From: Chloroflexi bacterium UBA4733
Lineage (GTDB): Bacteria; Chloroflexota; UBA4733
Direction: 5' to 3'
Length of the DNA: 31,679 nucleotides
Assembly (NCBI GenBank): GCA_002404055.1
Contig: DHIZ01000254.1
Span: 1-31,679 of the forward strand
This document shows positions 6,843 to 14,894 of the stretch, piece after piece; position 1 is the first letter of the stretch, and each line of letters starts with the position of its first letter. A model generated the notes under the pieces. The model did not search any database and was not told the DNA's origin. It saw only the letters and a list, made by a program, of their open reading frames with translations. The translations under genes and the position numbers were made by a program.

Positions 6843-7874
6843 ATGCAGGGAGTATTCCTAGCTGATCGTCAGCACATCGTCGTTGATGATGGCGTGCCGA
6901 CGCCCGACTGCCCGCCGGACGGCGTGCTCGTCCGCATGCAGACGTGCGGCGTATGCGGTGGTGACATGAAGCAGTATCGCTATTTCGTGGGTCCCTATCC
7001 GCGCTTCATGGGTGGACATGAATACGCTGGCGATGTGATCGAAGTCGGGGCGAACGTCCAAACGTTCCGTCGGGGCGACCGGGTTGCTAACTGCTTTGGC
7101 AACTTCTGCGGTCAGTGTGCGAACTGTCTGCTCGGCAGCCCGAACTTCTGCACCGGCGCACCCCGTCTGCGCAACGCTGGCGGCGGCTTCACCGATCTGA
7201 TCGCCCGGCTCACGCCCGCCCAGGGTTGCGGACTCTTCCCGCTGCCGATCGGCCTCTCCTTCGAGCATGCCGCAGTCTGCGAGCCTGCCGATTGCGCGAT
7301 TGGCGCTGCGCTGCGCGGACAACCGGAGGCTGGCCAGTGGGCGGCGGTTGTCGGGCTAGGGGCGATGGGCCACTTCGTCAGTCAGACCCTGTATGGGATG
7401 GGCGTGCGGGTGATCGGTATCGACGTCAGCCCGAACCGGCTGCAGGCCGCCCGCCCCTTCTGTGCCGAGGTCGTCAATTCGGCGACGCACGATCCGGTTG
7501 CTGTCGTACGCGAGATCACGCGGGGCATCGGCGTCGACCGCGCCTACGAGGTGGTTGGCATCGAGCCGACCTTCGCCGCAGCGCTGCAGATGACGAGGAT
7601 GGGCGGCATCACTATCCTGGTCGGCGTGTTTCGGGCGCCGATGACTGGCTTCGACCCGGAATGGCTATTCCGGCGCGACCTTACGGTCATCGCCGCGAAG
7701 GGGCCGCGACCGCTCCTCACGGCGCAAGGCGAGGCAACGGTACTCGACTTCATCGCCCGGAAGATCATCCGACCCGAGACCGTCGTGACGACCTTCCCGC
7801 GATCCCAAGCTGCCGCGGCCTTCGCCGCCCAGGCGTCGTCCGAGTGCCTGAAAGCCGTGCTCGTGCCCGACTAA
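6843..7874 (+). CDS. Zinc-dependent alcohol/polyol dehydrogenase (MDR family)
   Basis: Oxidises an alcohol or sugar alcohol with NAD(P) by family. The ATG at 6843 is preceded by AAAAGGAAAAG; the frame is open upstream by chance. The 343-residue product has the medium-chain dehydrogenase layout: catalytic zinc residues C35 (CGVCGGD), H59-E60 (GGHEYAG) and E147 (CEP), a structural zinc loop with C89, C92, C95 and C103 plus C84, and a Rossmann motif GLGAMG at 171-176 followed by the acidic IGIDVS strand end, which favours NAD. Substrate cannot be read from sequence; the closest type is sorbitol/threonine dehydrogenase. It is a single gene with its own complex promoter region (phased repeats and a palindrome) and a leader of roughly 170 bases. 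Confidence 0.93.
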   Translation: MQGVFLADRQHIVVDDGVPTPDCPPDGVLVRMQTCGVCGGDMKQYRYFVGPYPRFMGGHEYAGDVIEVGANVQTFRRGDRVANCFGNFCGQCANCLLGSPNFCTGAPRLRNAGGGFTDLIARLTPAQGCGLFPLPIGLSFEHAAVCEPADCAIGAALRGQPEAGQWAAVVGLGAMGHFVSQTLYGMGVRVIGIDVSPNRLQAARPFCAEVVNSATHDPVAVVREITRGIGVDRAYEVVGIEPTFAAALQMTRMGGITILVGVFRAPMTGFDPEWLFRRDLTVIAAKGPRPLLTAQGEATVLDFIARKIIRPETVVTTFPRSQAAAAFAAQASSECLKAVLVPD

Positions 7875-7903
7875 GCATGTAACCAGAACAAAGGCATGCT
7901 TTT
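7873..7903 (+). terminator. Weak terminator after the dehydrogenase
   Basis: AAGCATG (7873-7879) pairs with CATGCTT (7895-7901) and runs into TT, giving a short T tract TTTT. The stem is only 7 bases with a 15-base loop and overlaps the stop codon, so it is a weak candidate. Confidence 0.35.
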
Positions 7904-7998
7904 GCAGCCGATCCCCTCTGGAGCGACCCATGCCAAAGTTATGGCCACATGCTTAGCGCAATTGCCTACGGCGCCACCAGAGGCAGCGGCACCCCTAT

Positions 7999-9558
7999 TC
8001 ACTGTCCGGCAATATCCTTGTCGACGATAGGCTCCATCTGAGCCAGCGCGTCGCTAACCGTAATTTGCCCCTTTTGTACCTTCGTCCAGATGGGAGCGGT
8101 GTCGGTGCTGACTTTGGTGAAGGCGATCCAGGGGAATTGCTTCGTTTCCGGCACCAGCGTCTCGACGCCGTCGACTGCCGGTTGCGCTTTCACCACGGCC
8201 GCCCATGCCGCGCTCTGGTAGACAGCCTTGCGTGCCGATGGGCGATTCTGTACCTGTGCGAAGTACTTCTCCTGGGCTGGCTCCGAGTTGACCTGGCTCA
8301 CCCACTCCCAGGCCGCCGCCTTCTGCTTCCCGCCCTGGGACATGGCATACATGTTCGTGAAAGCCATTGATCCGGTGCTCTTCGCCAATGGCCCCTGCGG
8401 CAGCGGCGCGAAGCGGAAGTTTAGCTTTGGGTTGGCGTCGAGGATGTAGCCGGCAGTGTAGGTGCCTGTGTACGTCATCGAGTAGACGCCCGCTTCAAAG
8501 CCTCCAAGACCGTGGTCGCCCGCTTTGGCGCTGGTGTCGCCCGGTACCTGAAAGGGGTAACGCGTCCACAGGTCTTGCCCCACCTGCAAGGCATTCTGGC
8601 CCTGCTGGCTATTGAACAAGACCTTGCTGTAGTCCTGGTTGTAGAAGTCGCCGCCGTTGGCGTAGAGCCAACCCGAATAGGGCCGTGGCGAGAGGCCGAA
8701 AGGCTGCATACCGCCGCGCACCGTCTTGCCGCCCTGCGTGCGGTTGAGCTTGTTGGCGGCATCCAGGAACTGCTCGGTGGTCCATTTCCAGGTGAAATTC
8801 TTGGAGGGATCGAGCCCTGCTTCCTGGAAGTGGTCGGTGTTGTACGCGATGCAGAGGACCTGCGGCCCGTCGAAGGGGATGCCGTAGGTGTGACCGCCTT
8901 GCTGGTTGTAGTAGAGGCCCGAAGCGACGAAGTTCGACATGGCCATGTCCGGCGATTTGGCGATATAGGTGTCCAGCGGCTCAACCAGTGACGCCTGCAT
9001 CAGATCGCGGATGAATGTCACATCGATCTGCGAGGTGTCCGGCGGCACGCCACCTGCTGTTGAGACAATCCATTTCTGCCGCACCTCATCGACGCTGGCG
9101 GCGAAGAGGTAATTGACCTTGACGTTGGGGTTCTTCTGCTCGAAATCGGCCTTATTGCCGTTGAAGAATGTCACCAGCACCGGCGTGTTCGGAGACCACC
9201 AATCGAGATGGTTGATCGTGACCACCCCGGCGGCCGGCGCTGACGCCGCGGCGGCTGTTGTCGCCTGGCTACTAACCGTGCTGGCAGCTAAGGTCGCGCT
9301 GGACGCCACGGCGCTGGAAGAAGTCGCTGCGGACGCAGAAGTCGCCGTCGCCGACCTTGCCTGTGCGGTTGTTGCCACTGTCACACCGGTCTGCGCGGCG
9401 CTGGTCGTCTGCGTACTACTGACGGATGGCGTGGCAGCCGTGGCGACAGTCGAGCCGCCGCACGCCGCCAGCGCGACGCTGCCCGCGAGTCCGGTCAACA
9501 TTCCGAGCACCGCACGCCGCGATGCGCCCAGGTTGTGCCTGCTGAATTCTTGCACCAT
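7999..9558 (-). CDS. Sugar-type ABC solute-binding lipoprotein
   Basis: Extracellular solute-binding protein of the family 1 (sugar) type, expected to capture a carbohydrate outside the membrane for an ABC importer. The 519-residue product starts at the ATG 9558-9556. It has a twin-arginine-like signal (SRRAVLGMLTGL) ending in the lipobox LAAC, then about 80 residues of Ala/Ser/Thr linker, then the binding domain beginning ITINHLDWWSP-like (VTINHLDWWS) with FEQKNPNVKVNYLF, TYGIPFDGPQVLCIAYN and GVYSMTYTG, all typical positions of this fold. No permease or ATPase gene is adjacent on either side, so it is an orphan here. It is convergent with the dehydrogenase and divergent from the hydrolase. 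A link to either is inference from proximity. Confidence 0.92.
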   Translation of the reverse strand: MVQEFSRHNLGASRRAVLGMLTGLAGSVALAACGGSTVATAATPSVSSTQTTSAAQTGVTVATTAQARSATATSASAATSSSAVASSATLAASTVSSQATTAAAASAPAAGVVTINHLDWWSPNTPVLVTFFNGNKADFEQKNPNVKVNYLFAASVDEVRQKWIVSTAGGVPPDTSQIDVTFIRDLMQASLVEPLDTYIAKSPDMAMSNFVASGLYYNQQGGHTYGIPFDGPQVLCIAYNTDHFQEAGLDPSKNFTWKWTTEQFLDAANKLNRTQGGKTVRGGMQPFGLSPRPYSGWLYANGGDFYNQDYSKVLFNSQQGQNALQVGQDLWTRYPFQVPGDTSAKAGDHGLGGFEAGVYSMTYTGTYTAGYILDANPKLNFRFAPLPQGPLAKSTGSMAFTNMYAMSQGGKQKAAAWEWVSQVNSEPAQEKYFAQVQNRPSARKAVYQSAAWAAVVKAQPAVDGVETLVPETKQFPWIAFTKVSTDTAPIWTKVQKGQITVSDALAQMEPIVDKDIAGQ

Positions 9559-9853
9559 ATACCCCGGTCAGTTCCCGTCATGACGGTGCAGGCGGCGGTC
9601 GAGGGCTTTCCAGCCAGGGTCGGCGCCGTCCGCACCTCCTCTTCGGCACGCGCCGATGACGTAGTGTAGCACGGTGCCGGTCGCGGCTCCAGGCGCGCGG
9701 CAGCGAGAGGACGCCCGCGCTGACCCGTTTCCGTGGACTCGCAGAATAACAGGAATAACAGGCCGAGCCGGAGGCGATCCGCTTGCGCTAGACTGCTGGG
9801 AGATGCTGCGCCGGATCTTGCCGAAATTGCGATGATGCCTCTTGAGGCCGGAG

Positions 9854-10978
9854 ATGAGCAGCCGGGAAGATCTTCGGGCGAACTCCGAATGGTACAGGGG
9901 AAAAGAAACGTTGTTACCGCCAGATTCGATCACTTCGCCGGGAGACGACTCCCATTTTTCGACGGAACAGTTCTTGAAAGCCCGGTGGCGCCAGATTACG
10001 CCGAAGTTGGCGTTCGGGGCGCGAACGCATGCCGAATGGCTCGCCTGGCATGCGGCACTCAGCGCGAAGACCAGAGAGTTGTTGCGGCTGCCGGTGGAAG
10101 ATCCTGTACCCCTGCGCGCGCGAACGCTGGAAATCGTGCAGGACGACGGCTTCCGGCGCGAGAAAGTGGTGTTCGATACCATGGCCGACTTTTCCGTGCC
10201 GGCCTGGCTCTTGATCCCCGACGACGCGGCGCATGAGCGGCGACCAGCGATCCTGGCGTTGCACGGGCACCCCTTCGGCAAACTGGCAGTTGTCGGCCTG
10301 CCCGAGACACTTGATCAACGGATGCGTGGCCGTGCCTACAACGACGACTACGCCCGGCAGTTCGCGAAGCGCGGCTACGTCGTACTGGCGCCAGATGCCC
10401 GCGGCTTCGGTGAACTCGGTGGCGGCAAAAATACCTGCCAGTGGCTTGCCCGCAACGCCTTCTTGCTTGGGTATACCCTGAAGGGGTTGCGGGTCCACGA
10501 TGCCTTCCGGGCATTGGACTACCTGCAATCCCGCTCGGACGTTGATCCAGAACGCATCGGCTGCGTGGGCCTGTCCTGGGGCGGCGCCCACACCGCCTAC
10601 ACGGCGGCACTCGACCCGCGGGTCAAAGCGGCAATCGTGAGCGGCATGTTCTCGACCTATGGGGACATGTTCCTGCAACGCGACAACTGCATCTGTCATT
10701 ACGTGCCGGACATGCTCCAATGGAGCGAATATACCGACGTTGTCGGTCTCATTGCACCGCGCCTTCTCCTGCTGGAAGTCGGCGACCGTGATCCGCTATT
10801 AACTCCCGAGGTGGTCGACGCCGAGTACGCCCGCTTGCAGGAAGTCTATCGCTTGACCGGGGCGCCGGACAACGTAGCGCTCGACCGCTTCCATGGACAC
10901 CATCAATGGCATGGCGAATTGGCCTATTCCTGGATGGACCGCGCACTCGCTGGAGCAGGGGCTTCCATCGCTTCGTGA
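9854..10978 (+). CDS. Alpha/beta hydrolase (esterase, dienelactone-hydrolase-like)
   Basis: A serine hydrolase by fold, probably an esterase acting on an acylated sugar or similar ester. The ATG at 9854 has GAGG six bases upstream; a TTG at 9842 would add four residues. The 374-residue product carries an N-terminal helical region, the oxyanion strand LALHGHPFG at about 134-142, the nucleophile elbow GLSWGG (S241), the acid in VGDRDPLL (D311 or D313) and the catalytic His in the FHGHHQWHG cluster near 346-354. No signal peptide is seen, so it is likely cytoplasmic. The segment IAPRLLLLEVGDRDP fits acetyl-xylan-esterase-like families. It is divergent from the sugar-binding lipoprotein, separated by 295 bases, which fits carbohydrate metabolism. 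Confidence 0.9.
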   Translation: MSSREDLRANSEWYRGKETLLPPDSITSPGDDSHFSTEQFLKARWRQITPKLAFGARTHAEWLAWHAALSAKTRELLRLPVEDPVPLRARTLEIVQDDGFRREKVVFDTMADFSVPAWLLIPDDAAHERRPAILALHGHPFGKLAVVGLPETLDQRMRGRAYNDDYARQFAKRGYVVLAPDARGFGELGGGKNTCQWLARNAFLLGYTLKGLRVHDAFRALDYLQSRSDVDPERIGCVGLSWGGAHTAYTAALDPRVKAAIVSGMFSTYGDMFLQRDNCICHYVPDMLQWSEYTDVVGLIAPRLLLLEVGDRDPLLTPEVVDAEYARLQEVYRLTGAPDNVALDRFHGHHQWHGELAYSWMDRALAGAGASIAS

Positions 10979-11439
10979 AGCACCGCATCGGCGACCCTAC
11001 ATGTGATCAGGCGACCGCCAGTTGCGCACAGTAAGTTCATTTGGAAGGCCTACTCTTCCTGGAATGCACTATCCCAAGCCAGACTCGGCGGATAATACAC
11101 CGCCGAGCTCGTCCCGCAGTAGTATTGCTCTGCCGTCCCAAATAACCCAGGACCTGTTCCAAGACAGCCAGAGCAGGTCCTGTCGCGACCTTCCAGGCAC
11201 AAGTTTCCCTCGCCAGTATTGGTTTACGACTATTACCTCGGATTTGGCAGAGCCCAAGATATTCCGCTGGGCGCGAATCGTCCATATCCCAACGGCCATG
11301 ACAAAGGCCTGCGTACAGAAGAAAACGAGCATAAACACGACGCGCCGCGCGAACTCACCACGCTACATCAGGTCACGCATTGGCAGTGTCACGGACGCGT
11401 TCGAAACGATGGGCTACTCCCTACGATGATCGAACAGGA
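10979..11439. other. Gene-poor region between convergent genes
   Basis: This 461-base stretch separates the hydrolase from the convergent PAP2-like gene. It holds two perfect inverted repeats: CTCGGCGG/CCGCCGAG (11084-11107, 8 bp, loop 8) and CAGGACCTG/CAGGTCCTG (11148-11182, 9 bp, loop 17). Neither has a T-run, but one or both could end the two transcripts. A minus-strand frame at 11069-11338 has a hydrophobic N-terminus yet no convincing ribosome binding site or family, so I do not call it. Confidence 0.5.
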
Positions 11440-12069
11440 TTATCGCAAAAGAGTGAATACCGCGGCTGCCGTCATCGCCCCGATAATACCGCCGCCGACC
11501 ACCTGTGCTGGCGTGTGATCGCCGAGTTCCACGCGTGCCCAGCCGACGATTGCCGCCAGCACCTCAAAGGCTAGGACCGCTGGACCGAAGATGAGCGCGA
11601 GGATGACGATGCTGCCGGCGACGGTGCCGGTGTGGACGGAGATCTTCCAAACCAGGGTGATGAGCAGCGAAACGACCAGGCCAACGGCCATGGCGGCGAC
11701 GACGATCAGGAGTTGTCGAGGGGCGCCGAGGACGAAGAGGAGGGCCAGTCCGACAAGCACTGAGCACAGGGCGACGGTGATCGGCAACAGACGCTGCTCC
11801 CGCACTCGCACGTGGTGATCGCTCAGTCGGCGGCGGCGGACGCCCCGAATGATGTACAAGAAGGGGAATGCGCAGCCGAACAGGATCGCCACCAAAGCCC
11901 AGCGCAGTGCTGCTGCCGGAGAGGCAGCGCTATGGAGCGCCACGATGAGCAGGAGGGCAGAGGCCATAGGCGCCGGCGCCAGGAGTTCCGTGATTAGCCT
12001 GGCGAGAGAACGGCGTGCCGTCCGGTTGGGTGCCACGGCTGGTCGATCAGCAACGTTGTCACGGGGCAC
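11440..12069 (-). CDS. PAP2-like membrane phosphatase
   Basis: Integral membrane protein of the type 2 phosphatidic acid phosphatase superfamily, which removes phosphate from lipid or prenyl phosphates at the membrane. The GTG start at 12069-12067 overlaps the stop of the upstream gene by one base and has GGTGAG nine bases upstream; the product is 209 residues. It has about five membrane segments. The superfamily motifs are present in altered form: KISVHTG stands where PSGH normally is, and WARVELGDHTPAQVVGG matches SRxxxxxHxxxD with R and H kept but the final Asp not conserved (Val/Gly follow). The first KxxxxxxRP motif is not clear. It is the last gene of the regulator-ImmA-membrane cassette. 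Activity is inferred; it may be a divergent or sensory member. Confidence 0.75.
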   Translation of the reverse strand: MPRDNVADRPAVAPNRTARRSLARLITELLAPAPMASALLLIVALHSAASPAAALRWALVAILFGCAFPFLYIIRGVRRRRLSDHHVRVREQRLLPITVALCSVLVGLALLFVLGAPRQLLIVVAAMAVGLVVSLLITLVWKISVHTGTVAGSIVILALIFGPAVLAFEVLAAIVGWARVELGDHTPAQVVGGGIIGAMTAAAVFTLLR

Positions 12070-13313
12070 TAACGTTGTCTCACCGTCAGTGGGGTATTCG
12101 TCCTGTCGGCCTCGACACGCGCAACGACCGCCTGCACCAGCGACGAGCGACGGTAGCAACGGGTCACCAGTTCCAGAGCGGCAGTCTCACTCTCTAAAGT
12201 GGTACCACTCGGCGCATACGGCATTGGCGTCACGCTGCCCATAGCTTGTCCGGCGGCGTGCATGCGCAAGGCGACGGCCAGGTCTGACGCTTCTAACACG
12301 ACAGCCGCTTGCTCTTCCGCGAGACCGGCATCGGCGCAGAGGTCCCGTGCGTACTCCACGGCCGCTGGATCTCGATAAGGGCGCAGCATCAGTTCGCCAT
12401 CGCGGATCTCGATGACGCGGCGATGCAAACGGAAGCGAAGGTGTCGCCAAGCCAAGATGTCGGAGAGTAAGGACGCGGGCGGGAACAGGGCGATCTGCGG
12501 ACTTGCCTGGTATAGCGCGAGCCACAGGGGAAAGAGGCGGCGCAGGGAACGATAGGCTTTCAGCCAGCCGACGAGCGTCGGTATTCCGACGTAGGGTCCC
12601 CAGGCCGGCATCGTCGTGCCGATCAAGCCGGTTGTCATGAATCCAGCGATCAAGAACTGGGAGAGGCGGGCTGCCGGTAGTGGGTCGCTGACGTTCACGT
12701 AGGTTGTACCGCTGCGGAGTGCTTCATTGACGACGTAGCCAAGGCCCAAGACGCCGCCAACGGCCACCAAACGAAAGCCGACGCGGAGAGAAGGTCGCTG
12801 CGACACATGCGCGTAACGCCAGGACAGCCGCGTGAAGTTGACCATGGCCAGACCAAGCCAGGCGAGGAAGACCAGCCGATAGGCGAGGATCGTCGGCAGG
12901 TGCGTGTAGTGCCCCGTGAAGGTACGGTCTTCCGGCTGCGCAGGCGCTAACGCAAAGCAAGCCGCCATCAGCACCAGCACGAGCACCAGCGCCCAACTGA
13001 GCTTCCGGGCACGAGGACGCGCTGCGGTGACTGGATAGTTGGCGTAGAGCAGTAAGGACTGTCCAGCCCAGGCGGCTACCACGCCCAGACCATCGCCTAA
13101 CAGGCGCGACAGGTTCGGCACGCTGGTGACGCGGTCAACCCACAGGTATACCTGCGGCAACAGGACGGTGAGGGCCGCAGCCATCGCAAAGAGGGAGAGC
13201 CAGTAGGAACGCTTGGCCAGGTCTTTCGGGCTGCGGAGCAGCGAAGGCAGCTTGTAGGCGACAACCGCCCACGCAAGCACCGTCACAGCATCGACAAGCC
13301 ACTGCGTTGTCAC
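12069..13313 (-). CDS. Multi-pass membrane protein, MAB_1171c/DUF6545-like
   Basis: Resembles the actinobacterial proteins annotated as MAB_1171c-family putative transporters with a C-terminal DUF6545 domain; true function is unknown. The GTG at 13313-13311 lies one base past the ImmA stop, with GAGGAGGGG about 12 bases upstream. The 414-residue product has about seven membrane helices in residues 1-255 (for example TVLAWAVVAYKLPSLL and ALVLVLVLMAACFAL), then a cytoplasmic part with WLALYQASPQIALFPP, a helical HRRVIEIRDGELMLRPY segment and an acidic C-terminal helix-rich region. That split of membrane part and W/L-A-L-Y-rich tail is how this family looks. It is sandwiched in a tight operon between an ImmA/IrrE peptidase and a PAP2-like gene, the known company of this family. 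Confidence 0.72.
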   Translation of the reverse strand: MTTQWLVDAVTVLAWAVVAYKLPSLLRSPKDLAKRSYWLSLFAMAAALTVLLPQVYLWVDRVTSVPNLSRLLGDGLGVVAAWAGQSLLLYANYPVTAARPRARKLSWALVLVLVLMAACFALAPAQPEDRTFTGHYTHLPTILAYRLVFLAWLGLAMVNFTRLSWRYAHVSQRPSLRVGFRLVAVGGVLGLGYVVNEALRSGTTYVNVSDPLPAARLSQFLIAGFMTTGLIGTTMPAWGPYVGIPTLVGWLKAYRSLRRLFPLWLALYQASPQIALFPPASLLSDILAWRHLRFRLHRRVIEIRDGELMLRPYRDPAAVEYARDLCADAGLAEEQAAVVLEASDLAVALRMHAAGQAMGSVTPMPYAPSGTTLESETAALELVTRCYRRSSLVQAVVARVEADRTNTPLTVRQR

Positions 13314-13314
13314 G

Positions 13315-13866
13315 CTACCGGTCGATCCCCTCTTCCAGCACACCTTCCAAACGGGCGATCGTTTCCCCCGTCCGCACCAGCGCCGGTGGGGCTGTTGTCC
13401 GGTGGCGCTTGGCGTGCTCTGCTATCAGCGATGCCAGCATCTCTGCTTCCTGTTCTTCATCATCGGAATAGGAGAGTGTCCGCCCCCGCGCTCCCAGGAC
13501 GATCTCTCGTGACATGTCCGGCAATAGCAGTTCCGAGAACCCTGGCTCGGCGATAACCTGCGCATGGTGGCCACAGAGGAGATGGCTGAGCTCATGCAAG
13601 ATAATGTGTTCCTGGTGCAATGGACTGGTCTCAGCGTCGTAGAAAATGACATCGAGCGAGGCGCCGGCCATCCACAGTCCAGCCGGACTCCCCAGTTCGG
13701 CCGGACTATCCATTTCCGGGGTGGCCTCGAGCAGGATCGGCCGGCCACGCTGCTCCGATAGCGCGGCGCAGAAGTCGTCAAGGTCAAACGGATCGGGGAT
13801 GGGCAGCGTCCTCAGGCGCGCTTCACAACGCTGTCGTATCGTCCAGAGATCCACTGTGCGTTCCAC
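13315..13866 (-). CDS. ImmA/IrrE-family metallopeptidase
   Basis: Zinc metallopeptidase of the type that cleaves or inactivates a partner repressor in response to a signal. The product is 183 residues from a GTG at 13866-13864. The catalytic motif HELSH is at 91-95 (H91, E92, H95), inside HIILHELSHLLCGHH. The downstream acidic helix DDEEQEAEMLASLI supplies the likely third zinc ligand, as is usual in this family. The N-terminal 80 residues contain the IFYDAETSP strand that precedes the active helix. Its XRE partner is encoded 309 bases upstream on the same strand. A TATAGT box ends 10 bases before the GTG and no ribosome binding site is seen, so the message may be leaderless or nearly so. Confidence 0.9.
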   Translation of the reverse strand: MERTVDLWTIRQRCEARLRTLPIPDPFDLDDFCAALSEQRGRPILLEATPEMDSPAELGSPAGLWMAGASLDVIFYDAETSPLHQEHIILHELSHLLCGHHAQVIAEPGFSELLLPDMSREIVLGARGRTLSYSDDEEQEAEMLASLIAEHAKRHRTTAPPALVRTGETIARLEGVLEEGIDR

Positions 13867-13876
13867 GATGGTTCAC

Positions 13877-13882
13877 ACTATA
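13877..13882 (-). promoter_or_regulatory. -10 box of the ImmA-membrane-PAP2 operon
   Basis: TATAGT, read on the minus strand within GGGGGTATAGTGTGA, ends 10 bases before the GTG start. The same GGGGTATAGTGT string occurs at the dehydrogenase promoter (6661-6671). No clear -35 box is visible, which fits activation by a protein bound at the repeat array about 110 bases upstream. Confidence 0.5.
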
Positions 13883-13994
13883 CCCCCGCACCGACATAGG
13901 CACAGACACTTCCCCGACGGGTGTGGCGAACGCGCCGGCACCGCTTTGTGTGCGCAAGGCTCGTGCCGACGCCGAAAAAGTTGCCTCCTCTCGC

Positions 13995-14045
13995 CATATA
14001 ACGCCCGTTCTGTCAAATAACGGCCATATAACGGTCATATAACGG
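13995..14045. promoter_or_regulatory. Array of four CATATAACGG repeats (putative operator)
   Basis: Copies on the plus strand are CATATAACG (13995-14003), CAAATAACGG (14014-14023), CATATAACGG (14025-14034) and CATATAACGG (14036-14045). Start-to-start spacings are 19, 11 and 11 bases, so the last three are in helical phase. The array lies in the 309-base gap between the regulator gene and the ImmA operon. The rest of that gap holds the ImmA -10 box and nothing else I can recognise. A site for the neighbouring XRE regulator, whose tail looks like an AT-hook, is likely. Confidence 0.65.
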
Positions 14046-14175
14046 CTTGAGCGGTAGGGTGACGGGCTTGCCGCGCCGGGGCGAGGCGGGTGATCGCATC
14101 CCACCGGGGCAAGCGAGATCGAAGGATGGGAGGGACAGCGTGGGCGACCGAGCGACTAACGGGAGCAACGGGGAT

Positions 14176-14703
14176 CTACGGCTCCTCTTCCGTGCGCTCA
14201 GTCTCCGGCGGAGGAGCGGCCTCGCGTGGCGGCCGGCCCCGGCGTCGAACCGGGACGTGGCCTTGATCGGGCACCCCTTCCAGTTCGCGGACGCGCTCCA
14301 CCATATCGGCGATCATCCGCAGACTCTGTGGCGAAAGGCCGAAGGCGCGCATGGCGATCTGGCGCACCGGAGCATCACGGAGCGCCATCACAATATCGAG
14401 TTCGGCGTCAATCCGCGCCGTGGCGGACTCATCGAAGAAGTAGGCAGGGGAGACACCGAAAAAGTCCGCCAATGCCTCCAGATGATGCTTGGTCGGATTA
14501 TCTCTGAGTCCTTTGCGCAACTGCCAGAGGTAGGTGGCCGAAATCGTCGGCCCACCTTTCGCCTGAATGGCTTCCGCCACTTCTTCGAAGCTGTATTCGC
14601 CCCGTCCACGCGGATAGATAGTACGGAAGAGGCGATCTATCTTGCGGGCCAGCGATTGGCTGCCCTCTTGGTCCGCTTCAGCCACAGCGCCCCCAACAGG
14701 CAT
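14176..14703 (-). CDS. XRE-family regulator with AT-hook-like tail
   Basis: DNA-binding regulator. I start it at the ATG 14703-14701 (175 residues) because a TATAGT box lies at 14744-14749, inside the longer frame that begins at 14811; a GTG a few codons further in is also possible. Residues about 37-90 form a helix-turn-helix of the XRE type (YSFEEVAEAIQAKGG, ISATYLWQLRKG, HHLEALADFFGVSPAYFF). The KGLRDNPTKHHLEALADFF string is characteristic of the regulators found beside MAB_1171c-type genes in actinobacteria. Residues about 100-145 are helical, and the tail RRRGRPPREAAPPP contains an RGRP core as in AT-hooks, which bind the minor groove of A/T-rich DNA. It is divergent from the pilus locus and upstream of the ImmA operon, so it could control either or both. 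Confidence 0.88.
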   Translation of the reverse strand: MPVGGAVAEADQEGSQSLARKIDRLFRTIYPRGRGEYSFEEVAEAIQAKGGPTISATYLWQLRKGLRDNPTKHHLEALADFFGVSPAYFFDESATARIDAELDIVMALRDAPVRQIAMRAFGLSPQSLRMIADMVERVRELEGVPDQGHVPVRRRGRPPREAAPPPETERTEEEP

Positions 14704-14743
14704 GTACGGCGATCCACTTCTCCGCCATCGGGGAGATACGGCG

Positions 14744-14749
14744 ACTATA
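14744..14749 (-). promoter_or_regulatory. Candidate -10 box of the XRE regulator
   Basis: TATAGT on the minus strand within GTGGTATAGTCG, about 40 bases before the chosen ATG. It matches the -10 boxes at 13877-13882 and 6665-6670. No -35 box is evident. Confidence 0.35.
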
Positions 14750-14800
14750 CCACGCTGCCAACTCCGACTACTGGCATGCGAGCGAATCACCCCACGCCTG

Positions 14801-14829
14801 TTGACATCCATTCCAGCGTAATGTTACAT
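14801..14829 (+). promoter_or_regulatory. Candidate promoter of the Tad pilus locus
   Basis: TTGACA at 14801-14806 is a perfect -35 box; 17 bases later TTACAT (14824-14829) is a weak -10 box. The start of cpaB is 65 bases downstream. The region is shared with the divergent XRE gene. Confidence 0.4.
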
Positions 14830-14894
14830 GACACATTCTGAAGTGTGGGATTATCAACTAGCGTCAAGTGACCGAGCGCTATTGGGAGGCGTCC

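Noticed and set aside
6727..6861. Small leader frame ending inside the dehydrogenase start
   Set aside because: 44 codons, ribosome binding site too far away, no conserved sign; probably chance.
11069..11338. Minus-strand frame with hydrophobic start between convergent genes
   Set aside because: No ribosome binding site, no family, and ordinary composition; could be a remnant but cannot be supported.
13998..14045. The repeat array as a CRISPR or plasmid iteron array
   Set aside because: Repeats are about 10 bases with 1-base spacers, only four copies, and lie between a regulator and its operon; an operator fits better. Iterons would need a Rep gene beside them.
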